Positions 11,521 through 29,691 are shown, counted from the stretch's first letter. The stretch: 62,500 nt of DNA from Chrysomallon squamiferum (GCA_012295275.1 CM022675.1:15081963-15144462); one strand, 5' to 3'. Notes: generated by a model not told the origin, from the letters alone. Numbers and translations are program-made.

Positions 11521-14500
11521 CCTGTCTGCTGACAAAGGAAGCTGCTTTGTGTTTTCTACATTGATGGGCCTACAACATCAAAACAAATTAGGTTAGCTGT
11601 CTAGCAGTATGGTAAACTGGGGTTGATGTTGTTTTGCCAATAGATTCTGTTTCACCTTTGTTTATTGTTCAGATAACTTTACTAGACGTAGTCCGATCAG
11701 TTGGTACACTAATTACAACTCATCATATTACAACTTACTGCGTGTTTCAAATACCCTTACTCTTTAATGTCAGCAATATTCCGGTGGTCATTTGGCATTG
11801 TCGACTATCTTTGATTGTTAATAATAAATGTTATCTTTCACAGGCGCATAAGTTACTTTCTTTCTAATATTAATAAAAAGATAGATAAAAGCTGAATGAA
11901 GCACATACATGCAAGTGATGAATATGCTGTACGAGTATATTAGTGAATGGTTTGTTTCTTTTATTTCTTTTTTTCAAGCAAGTCAAAAATCATTGGCTAC
12001 CCACAGATTATGTATATATAAAGAGAATAATTTATAGAAATACCATATCACATGTAAAATAAAGGAAACAATAATTTAATTAGAAAGTAGTCGCAAAACA
12101 TTTAGACACAATTTGAGAAGTAGCTTGTCTTCCATTAAACGGTTCTACACACTACACAAACAAAAGTGACTGATCAGTTATCTGAATATTAGTTCCAACT
12201 CGCAAAAATGAGACAAAAGCTTATCAGTGGTGGTATGCTAACTACATTATCTTAATAGAAATTTGAAAATGTTTAGACAGTCCGTTAAGACTCTCTTCTT
12301 ACAGAACTGAGCTACGAGTTGTAGAGGTCAAATTGCACATCAGCGTTGTCACGCAATTCTACTGCAGTCATCTTTTAAACTTTGAACTAACTAGTTTTAT
12401 TTTTTTTAAATATTATTGTATTGCACATTTCTGTTTTAAACAAAACCCTGACAGATCCTGGAATACAAATACATGCTGCATACAAATACTGAATATATCA
12501 CTTTAACATGTAATAAAATACTTTTTCAAATATTCTGACTTTGAAAAGTAATTTAGTAAACGTTAAGTGAAAAAATCCTAATACATAATTTAAGGTTGGC
12601 CCGACTGAACACACTGTGTTTTGTTGAGTTAAATAATTAAAGAAATTAAGTACTAGATCCAGTTAAATTAAAAACTAAACGTTGTATCAACGTTATCATT
12701 TTTTTCTTTCGCCGTATGTTTGTATGTCTAACAATAAAATCATAATGTCAGAGAATTAAATTTAAGTCATTATATGTCTTGTAAACGTATTTGTTGTTAA
12801 TTAATAATTAAAAATATGAATTCATCATAATTTTAGTACTGTCTCGTAAGATGTAGATGCTGTTTTTCATTGAAAAGACAAAATGCGTATTTCTAGCAAG
12901 GTTGTTCATCAAACAATGACCCCTTTTACCAGAAATGTAATCTCAGCGGGGCCAGTGTAAGGGAACAATATGTCATTTTGCCTGTAACACTAAGCAATTG
13001 TACACAGATGAGGTTGCGTTGAAAAGAAAGCCTCATGCCTAGTTTCACAAAGGCTAATTGGAAGCGCCTGACTCATCTAAAAGATTTAGTAAAGATCGCT
13101 CCAGTCTTTGTTACATAGCAGAGAATTGTCTAACTCCACACAACAGAGTGGCTCGCTCTGTCCACTCTTCAGATCTTATCGATCAGCGCTGAAACCAATA
13201 CTTAAATAACGGTAGTGTTGTAGCCAAATGTCCTCGTTGGGAATAGTTCTCCCATTTTTGTCAATTTCCAGCATACACGCCACTGTTTGGCAACTGTGTG
13301 TTTGATAATGAAATATATATTTGAATGAAACCACTGTTAGTTTTATCAATGAACACGACATTCGCACGCATATTGTTCACATCCAGATCTGACAACATCA
13401 TCAATACTTTTCAGAGTTTTGAGCTTCCCGTTAAGTACTGATAATACCTATGACGTGGCATCTGGGTCCCCTCTGTAGCTATGTCTTTTTCCAGCTGCAC
13501 GAAAATTCTTGCGATATATCTGTATTGTTAGCCAGCATCATTCTTATGGAAAAAATAATTTTCGGAAACACTAAACAGAAATATTTATTTTAAGTATTTC
13601 CTTGAAAATAAAACTTGACTTTAGATTTGTAGTAAATTTTATACTTGTAGTCCCAGAAACATACAAATATAAACCGCTTGCACTCAGAACAACAACAACA
13701 AAAAAACCCCAAAACCCCCCTAAAAAAACGTACAGTTATACGTTGCATGTACACAATAAAATCAAACAAACAAAAACATACAAATGCGTTGTATTCACAC
13801 AAAAAGTAGCCACTAGAATATGACCATTAAATTTTGATTTATTAAGCCGCTATGAAGAAACTACAGAAATCTGACAGTGTTCACATTTGTACGTTCTTTG
13901 CTAGGCAAATTAATTACTGATATAACAAGACATGCCAATTCAGTAGTGTAAGATTAGGATAAAGAATACGATAAAAATGTCAAAACGATAACGGTTCAAG
14001 TCTGAGGAATGAATGTTGAAGGTATTGGGTTACGTAAGTTCACTAAAACATATCAGTTTTTATTACATGCCGGTAATATTATATCTACATCAACTAGCAG
14101 TCCACGACAGAGCGCTTTATAGAGTGAAAGTTTTTATTTTACCAGAATAATCAAAGAAATCCTTTCTTGCGCCTTTTGTAATTAAGATATATGAGGAAAA
14201 TAAAAAAAATAAAATAAAAATTGTATATTTTCAAATACAACTTTGAAGCGCGAAGAATCTCCTGGTAAACCATTAATTACATTTTTATTTAAACCATATT
14301 ATTTGCACTAACACTTTAAATGGATGTTTCTTTCTGATTAGTAGCAAAATAAATTTCTTTCTTACAATTATATAACTGTGTGTAGGGATCAATTTAACAT
14401 AATAAAATTTGTTTCCATGTTTCATTTGTAACTGACTAGTATTTCATTGAGAAAGTATAGTAGTATATAAAGTGACAGAGAAGTATAACATGACGCTGTT

Positions 14501-15155
14501 GACATCATACGTACTAACCCTGATGGGTCCATGCTCTGCTGCTAGTATATGGTTAGTGACTGTAAACTGGCGCCCATAACGTAAAGACTTAACGTAGTTT
14601 TATCGTCTTTGTATCGCGGTAGGCGGAGCGAGATTTTAATACATGAAAACATTTCTTTGTAAATTACACACTGCTTTGACGTGGTAGGCGTTATAATCGC
14701 ATATACCACCAGGACACTAAGTAGGGAGCAAACGGCCGATTCGCGCTTATTAAAGCTTTTTTGTGAAACGCTTATTTCCTCAAAGACCGACCTGACAGTT
14801 CATAAGTGGTCTTCGTAGACATCTTTTGTCCTTCTCTCGTAACCTTTAACCTTTTTGTCCTATTACAATGATTCATTGACTTTTCATTTTCATTTTGAAA
14901 CTGTTTAAATTTGTCATAATAAACCTGAAAATACCGTTCATCATTGAACTCTCTGGCGCGGAAAATTACACAGATGTATAATAAATATCGGGCAAAAAAA
15001 TAGAGCGTTTAAGATACTGACTTATTTCTACTTTTTTCTACAGATTTGCAGTATTAAAAGTATCCAGCTCCCAGAATTTGAAAATTATTAATTCTTATAA
15101 TTTATGCAGTATCCTACTTCTTACAGAAATAAACAGAAAATAAATGCTGTGAATA
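11521..15155. other. gene-free stretch
   Basis: No gene is recognised. It has few long simple repeats; an AC-rich tract lies near 13685-13735. GC-richer patches are at 12930-13200 and 14480-14830. Confidence 0.5.
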
Positions 15156-15159
15156 AATA

Positions 15160-15535
15160 TGAGTTACATATTATTGTTTGTTTAAATATGAGTTGTATGT
15201 AACTGTTGTATTTAAAAATGAGTTGTGTGTAATTGTTGTATTTAAAAATGAGTTGTGTGTAATTGTTTAAAAAATGAATTGTATGTAACTGATGAGTTTA
15301 AATGTGAGTTATATGTACTTGTTTATTTAGATATGAGTTATATGTAATTGTTTGTTTAAATATGAGTTGTTTAACTGATGTGTTTAAGTATGAGTTGTTT
15401 AACTGATGTGTTTAAGTATGAGTTGTTTAACTGATGTGTTTAAGTATGAGTTGTTTAACTGATGTGTTTAAGTATGAGTTGTTTAACTGATGTGTTTAAG
15501 TATGAGTTGTTTAACTGATGTGTTTAAGTATGCTG
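15160..15535 (+). repeat. 28-bp minisatellite with diverged leading copies
   Basis: Six perfect 28-bp units (TATGAGTTGTTTAACTGATG then TGTTTAAG) occupy 15361-15528. They are preceded from about 15160 by diverged 28-34-bp relatives containing ATGAGTTGTATGTAA. Confidence 0.95.
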
Positions 15536-15855
15536 ATTCGAGGAGTGGGGTTAGTGCAGACAATCGTGTTACTAGTGTGATATCAGTCTGACTCACACTC
15601 TTAATCTCAACACCTAGCTGAAAATACGTTTTAAGTGTTACTTCCTGCACACTGTCTGCTATTCACTGCTTGTATGTTTGTTTTTTGTTTTGTTTTTGTT
15701 TTTTCAGTTTTTATGAGATACTTGTAATATACTGAGGAAGAAATAAATTATAAGAAAATAAATAATTCCACATAGATCTGTAAAGCATTTTGTTTGATAA
15801 AATTAAATGATGATTTTGAAAAGCATTTGTACAAAAATATGAAACAATTATCTAC

Positions 15856-15857
15856 AA

Positions 15858-15892
<35 letters not shown>

Positions 15893-16014
15893 GTGAGTGA
15901 GTGAATAAATAAATAAATAAATGAGTGAGTGAATAAATAAATAAGTGAGTGAGTGAATAAATAAATAAATAAGTGAGTGAGTGAATAAATAAATAAATAA
16001 ATAAATAAATAAAA
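15856..16014 (+). repeat. alternating (AATA)n / (GTGA)n tetranucleotide array
   Basis: Blocks of (AATA) or (AAAT) alternate with short (GTGA/GTGAGTGA) blocks four times, a higher-order pattern of 30-50 bp. Three overlapping frames are open because of the tetranucleotide period. Confidence 0.95.
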
Positions 16015-18210
16015 GGTGTGAAGTGGAGAACAAGGTGCACTGACAATAAGTAGTTTTAGAAAAGTGCACGGACGTGCAGTGTTAGGTCTGCAAAGCGTCA
16101 ATAGACGGGTCTTTGTCGCCAGTCGTATCATAATATCATAGGTAGAGAACGCTTGAGCGAGTGCGATTTGACTGGTTCTGCGTCGTAGTGGCTTACACAC
16201 CTGTGACAGGACCCGTATAATTTCCATGCGTCTTTAGTGTGACAGAGCGGCAGGAAACGTAAAACCATTCTAAACTTCAAACTGGGATTGTTTTTATTCT
16301 GTTGGACTTTGGTTTAAAAGAAATAACTAGAGATAACGTTTTTTCCGAAACTGTTGTGATACTTGTTGAGGATTATTTAGTAAGGTAGGTAGAAATTTGC
16401 GTTACTTAAACAGTATACATTTTTAAAGGAAAAAGTAAAAATATACATATATTTAGTTCATTTACTAGACATAATTATGGATTACGTTCATGCTATAAAG
16501 GGTGGATTTGTTAAGAAACATAAACAAATCGTGTGTTTCCTTTTTCGTTACATCAGAAAAATAACAACGGTCTATAATAAAATATACGTAAGCTTAAGAA
16601 TTAGTTTAACAGTTATGTTATTCACTTACTGCGAGCACAAACTGTACATTCTCTTTTATATTTCGTCTTCTTTGTTTGTCCGTCATAAAATGAGTAACTG
16701 AGATAATCATCCTGCAGAAAGCTAATATCATTAGCACATTGTAGTCAGATGGTAAATTGAACTGATTCAAACTGTCAGTTAGCTGATTCAGACAGTATGC
16801 TAATGAATACAGATTCTAAATTTCATATTAACTAGTATAGATTATAAACTACGTATTAACCGAACCATATTTTAAGATGTGCCTAAGCTGATGCAGGCTG
16901 TAAACTACTTATAAACTGATGCAGATTGTAATTTACTATTACATGAACCATATTTAAGCTGTGCTTTAACTGATGCTGTTTGTGAATTGTGTGTTAATTG
17001 ATACAGTTATAAGCTGCGTATTAACTAATTTCTTAACACTACTCACAGTGTGTAAACTGATTTATCCTCGGATTAGTTCTAAAACTTCATAGCTTGCTGT
17101 GAAAATTAAAACATGAGTAAGATATATTTACTTGTCTATGCAGCAGGAATATAAATCACACATTTTCACTCGTTAGTTGTAGTGTCTAAATTTTTGTTCA
17201 AATTACTTTATTATAGTTTTTAAAATAATAACATTAAAATAATAATAATAATAAAAAAAAATTAAAAATTAAAAATAAACAAAACAAAAATACAAAAAAT
17301 TAAATAAAATAAAATAATAATAATGAAAATCGGTTCTCAAATCCTATATTTGTATCCTTTTAAAGGCTTGTTCTTAGCCATTCCCAGACCGTTCTCAACA
17401 TTCTTAAATTGTTTTATTTTGAATTATTGTGATTTAAAGTTGTTTTTTTTCTTTTGAAAATCGTGCAGTCACCAATTTGATATTTTAATATAGTTATAAC
17501 AAAACTTCTTCAGAAAACATTATTATTATTTTTTTTTTTTTGCAATAGTAAAAATAAAAGTAATGATAAAAAAGAAAATACAGATAAATTAATAAATAAA
17601 TTAACAACAAGAGCAACAACAACAACAATTAATAATAATAATAATAATATTAATAATAATAATAATAACAAATAAATAAAACAAATAAATAAATAAAATA
17701 GTAAGAAAGAACAAATTAGTTCGCTATTTGACAAAATTAAATCGTTTGTAATATTAATAGATATGTCTAATGTATTAAAATTTAGATTGTAATGTTTTGT
17801 TTTTTCCCTCTACCTAGTAACAATTATGAACAAAATTTAAAGGAAATTAGATTAACATAAACTAAGCTTTCACTAAAATGAAATCAAAGATCTATTTAAA
17901 ATCATTATGCAGGTACTACTTTATATGAACATCATAAATAACCGTGTTCGCTTGAAAACTCAGCAGTAGTACACACAGCGTGCCGTGCGAGCTACTTGCT
18001 TCTGTTACTTAACGAAACAAAAACGAAGTATTATCGTGCACTGATTGGTAGTAATTATGTTGTGAGACGCTGTATGAAGGAAACTGTGGAAACGTATCAG
18101 TTTCAGCATGTGTTGCGTGTCAGCACACTCAGATTTAATGCACTTTTGAACATTCAAGGATCAGGACTTTTTTCCGGGTAACGTAAACTGTCTGCAGTCA
18201 GCTGTGTGCA
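16015..18210. other. gene-free stretch with decayed repeats
   Basis: 16800-17040 holds decayed tandem units containing ACTGATGCAG and TGTAAACTAC. A-rich and (AAT)n/(AAC)n tracts are at 17220-17330 and 17517-17700. No gene is recognised. Confidence 0.55.
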
Positions 18211-18214
18211 TAAC

Positions 18215-18395
18215 TAAATAGTGTAAGTGAATATAGTGAAAATGAACACAGTGAACATAGCGAAAGTGAACGTAGAATAAGTGGACATGTACAAGTGAAT
18301 TTAGAGTAAGTGAACACAGTGAAAATGAACACGGTGTAAATGAACGTAACTCGTATGAATAGATAACAGTCTAAGTGAACGTAGTGTAGTGTAAG
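18215..18395 (+). repeat. degenerate GTGAACATAGT minisatellite
   Basis: About fourteen short units of 10-13 bp of the form AGTGAACATAG or AATGAACACAGTG run head to tail with many substitutions. Confidence 0.8.
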
Positions 18396-19295
18396 CAAAA
18401 AACTGACAAATATTTTAATACTTTCATCATATCTGAATACTACATTTATATTTCTAGTACTTGTATGAATGATATTATTTACAACAGCAATAACAGTAGT
18501 ACTAGTAGCGGTAGTAACAGTAGTAGAAGTAGTAGCTATGATGTTGATGGTGATAACAGAGAGTAAATTTAAACGCAGATAAAACTACGATGACATCTAT
18601 AGAAAACCAAGCCTAGAGAAGATAAAGTTGATCTTTTAAGCCTTGTGACGGATCCCTCTCTCTTTGATATACATGACAAAGTGACTGGGGGTCAGACTAG
18701 GTCATACAAACTGATTACGTCACGTTGTCATATACATAAAGCAAACCACAGGAATGTATTAAGCTGTAACATTCAAAAAACACATTAGTCATTTGTTCCT
18801 CTATAATATACCACTTCTCTTTTTCTTTCTTAAAATATTTCCTATCAAGAATATGCGTAATTCCTATAAGTTTTATATATATTATGGACAGTAATTAAGA
18901 TATAACCATACAGGGTAGCATAACTGAAAAAGTAAAATATTACTGATTTAAAAATACTTTTAAAAAGAACTTGTAAATTAAATATCCATTTGTATAAATG
19001 AGCCAAAGAGTATACACATTTCCTAATATATAAACCAGAATATATTTCATTCCCTATTATATGTTTGTGTATGTCTTTCTTTCTCTCTCTCTCTCTCCGC
19101 ATCTCCGTATTTATATATACATACATATGTATGTATGTATATAGATTTTTTCACATAATGCGTTACAAATAATATTTTATAAGCAAGTGGAGAGTTTTTA
19201 TTTAATAATTGTTCCTTTCTTTCTCAGTAACACTATTATTTTCAGGTGTTTTTTTTAGTTAATCAGTGAATCATTATTAAATCAAAACGTTGACA

Positions 19296-19332
<37 letters not shown>

Positions 19333-19430
19333 GACGATTATAAATTATAAAATTTCAGCTAGTTGACTTAGACAATTAATTAAAATATTGCAACAAGCTT
19401 AATAACATTCTTAAATCGTTAGATTCTTTT
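18396..19430. other. gene-free stretch
   Basis: AGT-rich cryptic repeats lie near 18490-18540, (CT)n at 19079-19097 and (AAAT)n at 19297-19331. Nothing else is recognised. Confidence 0.55.
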
Positions 19431-19621
19431 CTAAATATTAGCGATGTATTTTATTGTTTGAGACTTAAGTAAATATTACCGATAGTTTTTAATTTTTGAT
19501 ATATTTGTAAATATTACTGACATATTTTAATGTTTGTTAGATTTGTAAATATTACCGGTAATTTATAGTCTCTGATACATTTATCAGTATTACTGATTGT
19601 TTTTAATCTTTTGATATATTT
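19431..19621 (+). repeat. hidden 38-bp tandem repeat, five copies
   Basis: Copies start at 19431, 19469, 19507, 19545 and 19583, all 38 bp except the last (39). Each begins GTAAATATTACYG or a variant and ends ATATATTT or a variant. Divergence is high enough that the array is not obvious at first sight. Confidence 0.85.
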
Positions 19622-20188
19622 CTATTTTTATTTTATATTCAAAGCTCAAATATGGGAGACATACTTACATTAGTAATTATAAATTACACATGCTACCTGT
19701 GTGTCCTACAGGTTCAGTAATTTATTGACATGATACCGCAGTAAACTTTTAATAACAGTTTATATCTGGCGTGCAATGTATGAAGTAATGAAACACGCAC
19801 TATTTAAATATATGAAGGACTTACTAATGGTGTTTGACAGTTAGGTGTAATTATATAAACTTATTTTTCTCAGAAACAACGCTTGTGTTTTTGTAAAATC
19901 TTGTATATGCAAATTACCATAATCATGAAACATACATATGGTTGGTTGTATGTTTGTGAATGTGTCTACATCTGTTTGGCTGTATGTGTCTCTCTGTCTC
20001 TCTATTTATCCATCTACCAGTCCGTCCATCACTGACTAGTGCTATTACCAAAATAATGCATTTTATATGATATACAAATATATGTCTTCTTTCAATACTG
20101 AAGGTGAGTGAACTTACAATTTTAGGAAAACATTTCTTCTGTATGTTACGTATATCATTAATAGTAAATAAGCAACAGCAAGAACAGA

Positions 20189-20305
20189 AAAAAAAAAAAA
20201 AAATAAAATAAAATAAAATAAAATAAAATAAAATAAAATAAAATAAAATAAAATAAAATAAATAAATAAACAAAGAACATACTTTGTAGTAAATATTAAA
20301 CATAA

Positions 20306-20347
<42 letters not shown>
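20189..20347 (+). repeat. poly(A), (AAAAT)n and (GA)n cluster
   Basis: A run of A leads into about eleven AAAAT units (to 20262); a (GA)n array follows at 20311-20347. Confidence 0.95.
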
Positions 20348-24313
<3,966 letters not shown>

Positions 24314-24687
24314 TTATATGTAAAACGTACAAATATATTAACCTATTTGTGTAAATACATTTATATGTAAAACGTAGTAGTATATTAACCTGTTTGTGTA
24401 CATATCTGGTAGCACTAACAAATTAGGACTAAATAAAATCCTGAAATATCAGGTCACATTTTCGTTTCTCTTACATCACGAATATTTTACACGTAATAAA
24501 ATATATAAATATAAAGCAAGTAGTACTTGGTTATTTATGCTTTATAAATTAAGTAAAAGTTGATAATACTGTCCGTAGTACTACTAATATTTTACAGCTT
24601 ATTTATAATAGTTATTTTACAGCTTATTTCTAATAGTTATTTTACAGCTTATTTCTAATAGTTATTTTACAGCTTATTTATAATAGT
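24314..24687 (+). repeat. two tandem repeats: 47 bp x 2 and 25 bp x 4
   Basis: A 47-bp unit beginning TTATATGTAAAACGTA is present twice (24314-24360, 24361-24406). Four 25-bp units (TATTTTACAGCTTATTTMTA plus ATAGT) occupy 24588-24687. Confidence 0.85.
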
Positions 24688-27600
24688 TATTTTTCTTTTA
24701 ATTATACTAGTTACAGCTACTACTTCTATTTTATTTCTACTAGTTATTGCTTCTATTTCTATTAAATATTTCTAGTAATATTTCTACTATTTATTACTAT
24801 TTTTACCATTTACCTACGACTGTTTTTATTTATTTTTGTACACTTCACTTTTTTTTTTTTTTGTGAAGATTCAGCGGTAATAAAAGAAGAAAAAGATTGG
24901 AAGGTTTCTTCTCTCTTTCATCATTATTGGAAACACATTGCTATCTGAAATATATTACTATTAATATGTTAAATACTGATAATTTCCATTGACTTACTAG
25001 CACTTACTACAACAATTACTGCCAACACCATCACCTCCCACTACTATTACTACTACTACAACGAAACCCAAACCACCGTATTATGCAGTGTGTAAATATG
25101 AACTCGTATACAATGCTATCTTTCCCAGTGTTACTCAGCACTGAAAATCGTTTTGAAACGTTTATTTAACATCTTATCACCAGGTAAATGATAATTGGCA
25201 AATGACAGAGCCACCTGCGTGGATACAGCACCTACCTGCCCAAGAATGTAGCCCTACAGTCCACGGCGTGTTGTGTGCTATGCGCGAGCACGTGTTGTTT
25301 GTGTTTCCGCTAACACTGACAGCGATAACGAAAGGGAAACGTCTTATAAAACCGTTTAGAGGAAGAATGATTTCATTTAATGTTTGACAATAGACCGATT
25401 GGACAACAGTCGTTTAAAGTTTCATCTGTAATCCCACTGCAGGTGTTGATGTCTTAAAGAGATGACACGTAACACATTAATATATAGACTACTTGTATTT
25501 AAACTCTACTTAACCCATACATGTTCTCCAATAATAGATACTTTTATATATATATATATATATATAGATGTATATCTGTGTATGAGCTGTATGATAAAAA
25601 AATATGTATTTATAGGAATGTATATACATATATGCATATTAAATTATAAGACGTTTTCAGCAGATAATTTTAAAATTTTATGGATTTTATTTTTATAACC
25701 TCCAAAATAAATGAAGAAATATTTTTTGACGACCCGTGAATAAATTTTATTACTAACGTATATTAGGAGTCGATGTAAATTAAATACAGAAGATTTATTT
25801 ATTTATTTATTATTAATTATTTATTATTATTTTTATTTTATTAAATCATTCAATGGGTCACTCAGGGTTGATTTTTTCTGTAGCATCAAACCCTTCAGTC
25901 TATTCTTTAAAAGTCAAAACGTTCTATCTTACAACAGTTCCTACAGAACATTCCATTAAATTTCCAATCGTTTTTTGTTTGTTTTTTCCTAGTAAGTAAA
26001 GAAATAATTGGTGTTCTACTATTTATATTTCTTCTCGTTTTGCTTATGCTGCTACTGTTGTTCTTGTTGTTATTATTATTTCTACTACCACTACTGTTAC
26101 TACTAGTGTTATTACTACAACAGTTAGTCGTCTTTATCAATAATTATCGTTATTTGTATCGGTCATTATAAATTATTATTAATGTATTTTTGTGTGAAGG
26201 TGGCCTTTTTATCTGGCAAATATCTTGTAGTCTTATTGTGAACTGTTGTGCTGCTGCCAATGCGATCATTCAGTTGCGGAACAAGAACATTATCATGATG
26301 AACCGAACATGCAAATGTGAATTAAATCAATCGGACAAAGAGATAAGATTAATATATGTAATTAACTTAATACAGTAAAAACGGGCAATCAGCTAATTCG
26401 AATAATGCACAAATATTAATTGTTTAAAGTGGTACATTATTCAGGGATATTTGTCAGTATTTTTGTGAGTGTATTAGAGATAATAATAATGATAATAGCA
26501 ATAATAGTATTAATTGTCGCAATAGTAGCATCAGCAACAGCTACAGTAGTAGCTGCAGTAGTAGTAGCAGTCATTTTTAAATAGTATTTAAATCTATGTT
26601 TAGTCTCGATCATTACTTTCATAACCCACGCCCACACACATTAAAACATTTTTTTCTCGATCGGTACGTTTTGACAGATCATGTCGAGGGTTGCCTCTGT
26701 ATGATTAAGTTACGTATTACATATACATTTTACTCGTTATCCTGGCCTATCTTATTACCTACTACATACAAAAATACTCTCTTCTATCAAGTTTTTATGT
26801 TTCGTGATACATATTTCTTCAAAATGTTACGACATTGTCATGTGAATTTAGAAAGAGACTTAATAAAACATGACAATTTCTGTCAAAGATTTCATACATG
26901 TATATGTATGACAAAAATCACACAAGTAGTTGGAACGTCGGTGGCGACAGTATAAATCTAATTACTTAGAAATCACGGCAGACTAATTAAGAACTCTTTT
27001 GACGGTGTGAAATGCGATAGGAGAGGTAATCTTTGAGCTGGTCTGGTCTGCCAGTGTTTTGACACTTTACAAAACACACGTCTTGTATCCTCTTACCGAG
27101 ATTCAACTGATGAGGCCACTCAAGGCGGCACTTTATTTGCTTTGGTTCCCTGATTGTTAAGAAAAGGTAATCTTAAACCAAATTAAGAACTAGTTATTCA
27201 AAATCGACAAGCCATGAAATTGTGCGGAAACCGCGTCACTATCCGTATAGAGTTAGCCCCTTACTACTACTACTACTACTACTACTACTATCATTATTAT
27301 TAAAACTTCGGGGAAATTATAATGTTCTGTGAAATAATGTAAAAAGTATTTTTTACATAAATTATTTTAATCTTCCGAGAATCATCATTAATCGCAAATA
27401 CAGCTTTAACAACATCAGCAACAGTACCAGCAACATTAACAACAGCTACAGTAAAAACAACAACAACAGCAACATCAGGACATTTACAAAAATAAGAAAA
27501 ATAAATGAATGTATTAATTAGTATAAAATTCATTGAACTAGAAACAATACAAGTGTCAATTTCCTTTTTTTTTCTTTTAAATTTTTTTTTGTGTTTTTTG

Positions 27601-28054
27601 TTGTTGTGCTAATACTGTGAATTATTTTTGTTATTTATTTATTTATTTAATTATTTCATATTGAACCAAATAGAAAAGAAAATATTTATTACAGGGAACA
27701 AAGAATGCTACAAAATGCTTGTCAAGACTGCCTTGAGTTGTCTCCCTTCAATCGATAACTTGCCAATGAAACGAAACGGATTGCGTGCTTTGTCCGCCAA
27801 GCAGCATTCATTAGCAACAACAACATCATCAACAACAACAACATAATAATAACAAATAAAATGATGATGACAATGACGAACACCGTTCTTTTTCTATATC
27901 TCTTCATTTTCGGATAGTAGAATTCATGTAAATTGATGTTTTTGTTTTTTGTTTATTTAATCTTGTACTGTTGTTATCTTCCCTGATAAAATGAGTGAGT
28001 ACTAGAGATCGTTTACAGTGTTACAGCTTGTGCTTTTTTGCTGTCACCCATTAT
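24688..28054. other. gene-free stretch
   Basis: Repeats include TACT-type cryptic sequence at 24710-24830 and 25020-25070, (TA)n at 25543-25566 and (CTA)n at 27261-27290. The 119-codon frame at 26596-26955 is the longest non-repetitive ORF of the flank, but it has no recognisable motif and AT-driven composition, so it is treated as chance. Confidence 0.5.
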
Positions 28055-28056
28055 AA

Positions 28057-28092
<36 letters not shown>

Positions 28093-28099
28093 TATAATC

Positions 28100-28152
<53 letters not shown>
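28055..28152 (+). repeat. (AAT)n microsatellite
   Basis: About 98 bp of AAT units with one short interruption (AATTATAATCAT). Confidence 0.95.
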
Positions 28153-28153
<1 letters not shown>

Positions 28154-28814
28154 GTGTACCAATCCGTTGTGTATATTGAAAAGAGACTTACGGTGTGGTT
28201 AGCTCATGTTTGGCAGGTTCTGTAACACACGACTGTTAGGTAGTAATAACTTTCTGATTTCTCACTTTATGTGTGAATCGACAATTTCCAATTACATTGT
28301 GTATTTAACGATCTCATATTGTCCTGAGCCGTAAATGTTTCTCGACTTTTATAACTGAAACAAATCAGATACAGCTGAAATCGTCATTCAGTAAAATAAT
28401 AATAATGTCTTCTTTTCTGTTATCGGAGGTGACGTCTTCTTTTGTAGCATCTGCATAGTAACTGGTAATTGGGTTTGGTTTATGTATCCGAGATAAAATG
28501 AACATTTCTGTGCTAGGAAATAAAAACTATAGGTTATTACCAGATGTTATCGAAAAACTGACTGCAGCTAGTCTGAACACATCTTCAAATTACCATGTCA
28601 CCTCTCGTATTAAATTATATCTATTGTATGTATTTATGTACATCTATGTATGAATGATGTCGAATGTATGTATGTATGTGTGTGTGTGTGTGTGTTTATC
28701 GTAGTCATATTTAGAGTAAGTAATATATTCATATAATCTCTCTCTGACGGTTTCTCCATATATATTTATCTCTGCTTTCGATGTTTCTCCATCATTTTAT
28801 ATCCATTTCGATCT

Positions 28815-28817
28815 GAC

Positions 28818-28894
<77 letters not shown>
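28815..28894 (+). repeat. (TC)n microsatellite
   Basis: About 39 uninterrupted TC units. Confidence 0.97.
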
Positions 28895-28899
<5 letters not shown>

Positions 28900-29592
28900 C
28901 TCAATGATACTAGTTAACGCGTTGTCAAGTTATGTTGTCAATGAGATCATTGTTGCGTGATGGACAGACGACAACTTTGTGATTGAAGTCAGATATCGGA
29001 GTGCTGTCGCCTAAACAACATTAAATGTGACTATCTTCACACTTTGTATTTTCCTTCTCCATTAAAGCCGACAAAACAGCTACATGTGAAAAAATAAAAA
29101 TGTTTAATGTGAGGACAAAGAGGTGGGTGAATCTTTCTGAAGCACTGATACGTCTATACTAATGTCGCAGAAATATTCCTATACTTGAGTTGCTAAATGG
29201 TGTATTTCAGAGTCTTATGATGGTATGAATAAATACTATATGGTCATTTTGGATACTGCCATAGGAACTGTTTTGTTGATTTCTCAGCAGTATGTATTAG
29301 TGATTGATGTGACTTTCCCGAAGAATTTTTTGTTTCCTTCTTTCGTGAATTCATAAAAGTAAATAAATAAATTATAAAGTAAATTAATTAATTAACATAT
29401 TTATTCATTCATTCACTCACTCACTTATTTATTTATTTACTTGTTTTTTAATCAACATAAATAAAATAATTAGAGAAAAAAGTTAAGAATTATAAACAAC
29501 TGCAACGGTTACGCGTTTTAATATTTTACACACATTTCACTTCAGGTTAAATAAATCGTAATTCGTGTTAGTGACCAGTCTAGATTTAATAT

Positions 29593-29691
<99 letters not shown>

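Noticed and set aside
15160-15535. CRISPR-like regularly spaced repeats
   Set aside because: Units are directly adjacent without unique spacers and the context is an animal genome; it is a minisatellite.
26596-26955. 119-codon plus-strand ORF in the 5' flank
   Set aside because: It is not made of repeats, but no domain, signal peptide or family motif is recognisable, and such a length is expected by chance in 62 kb.
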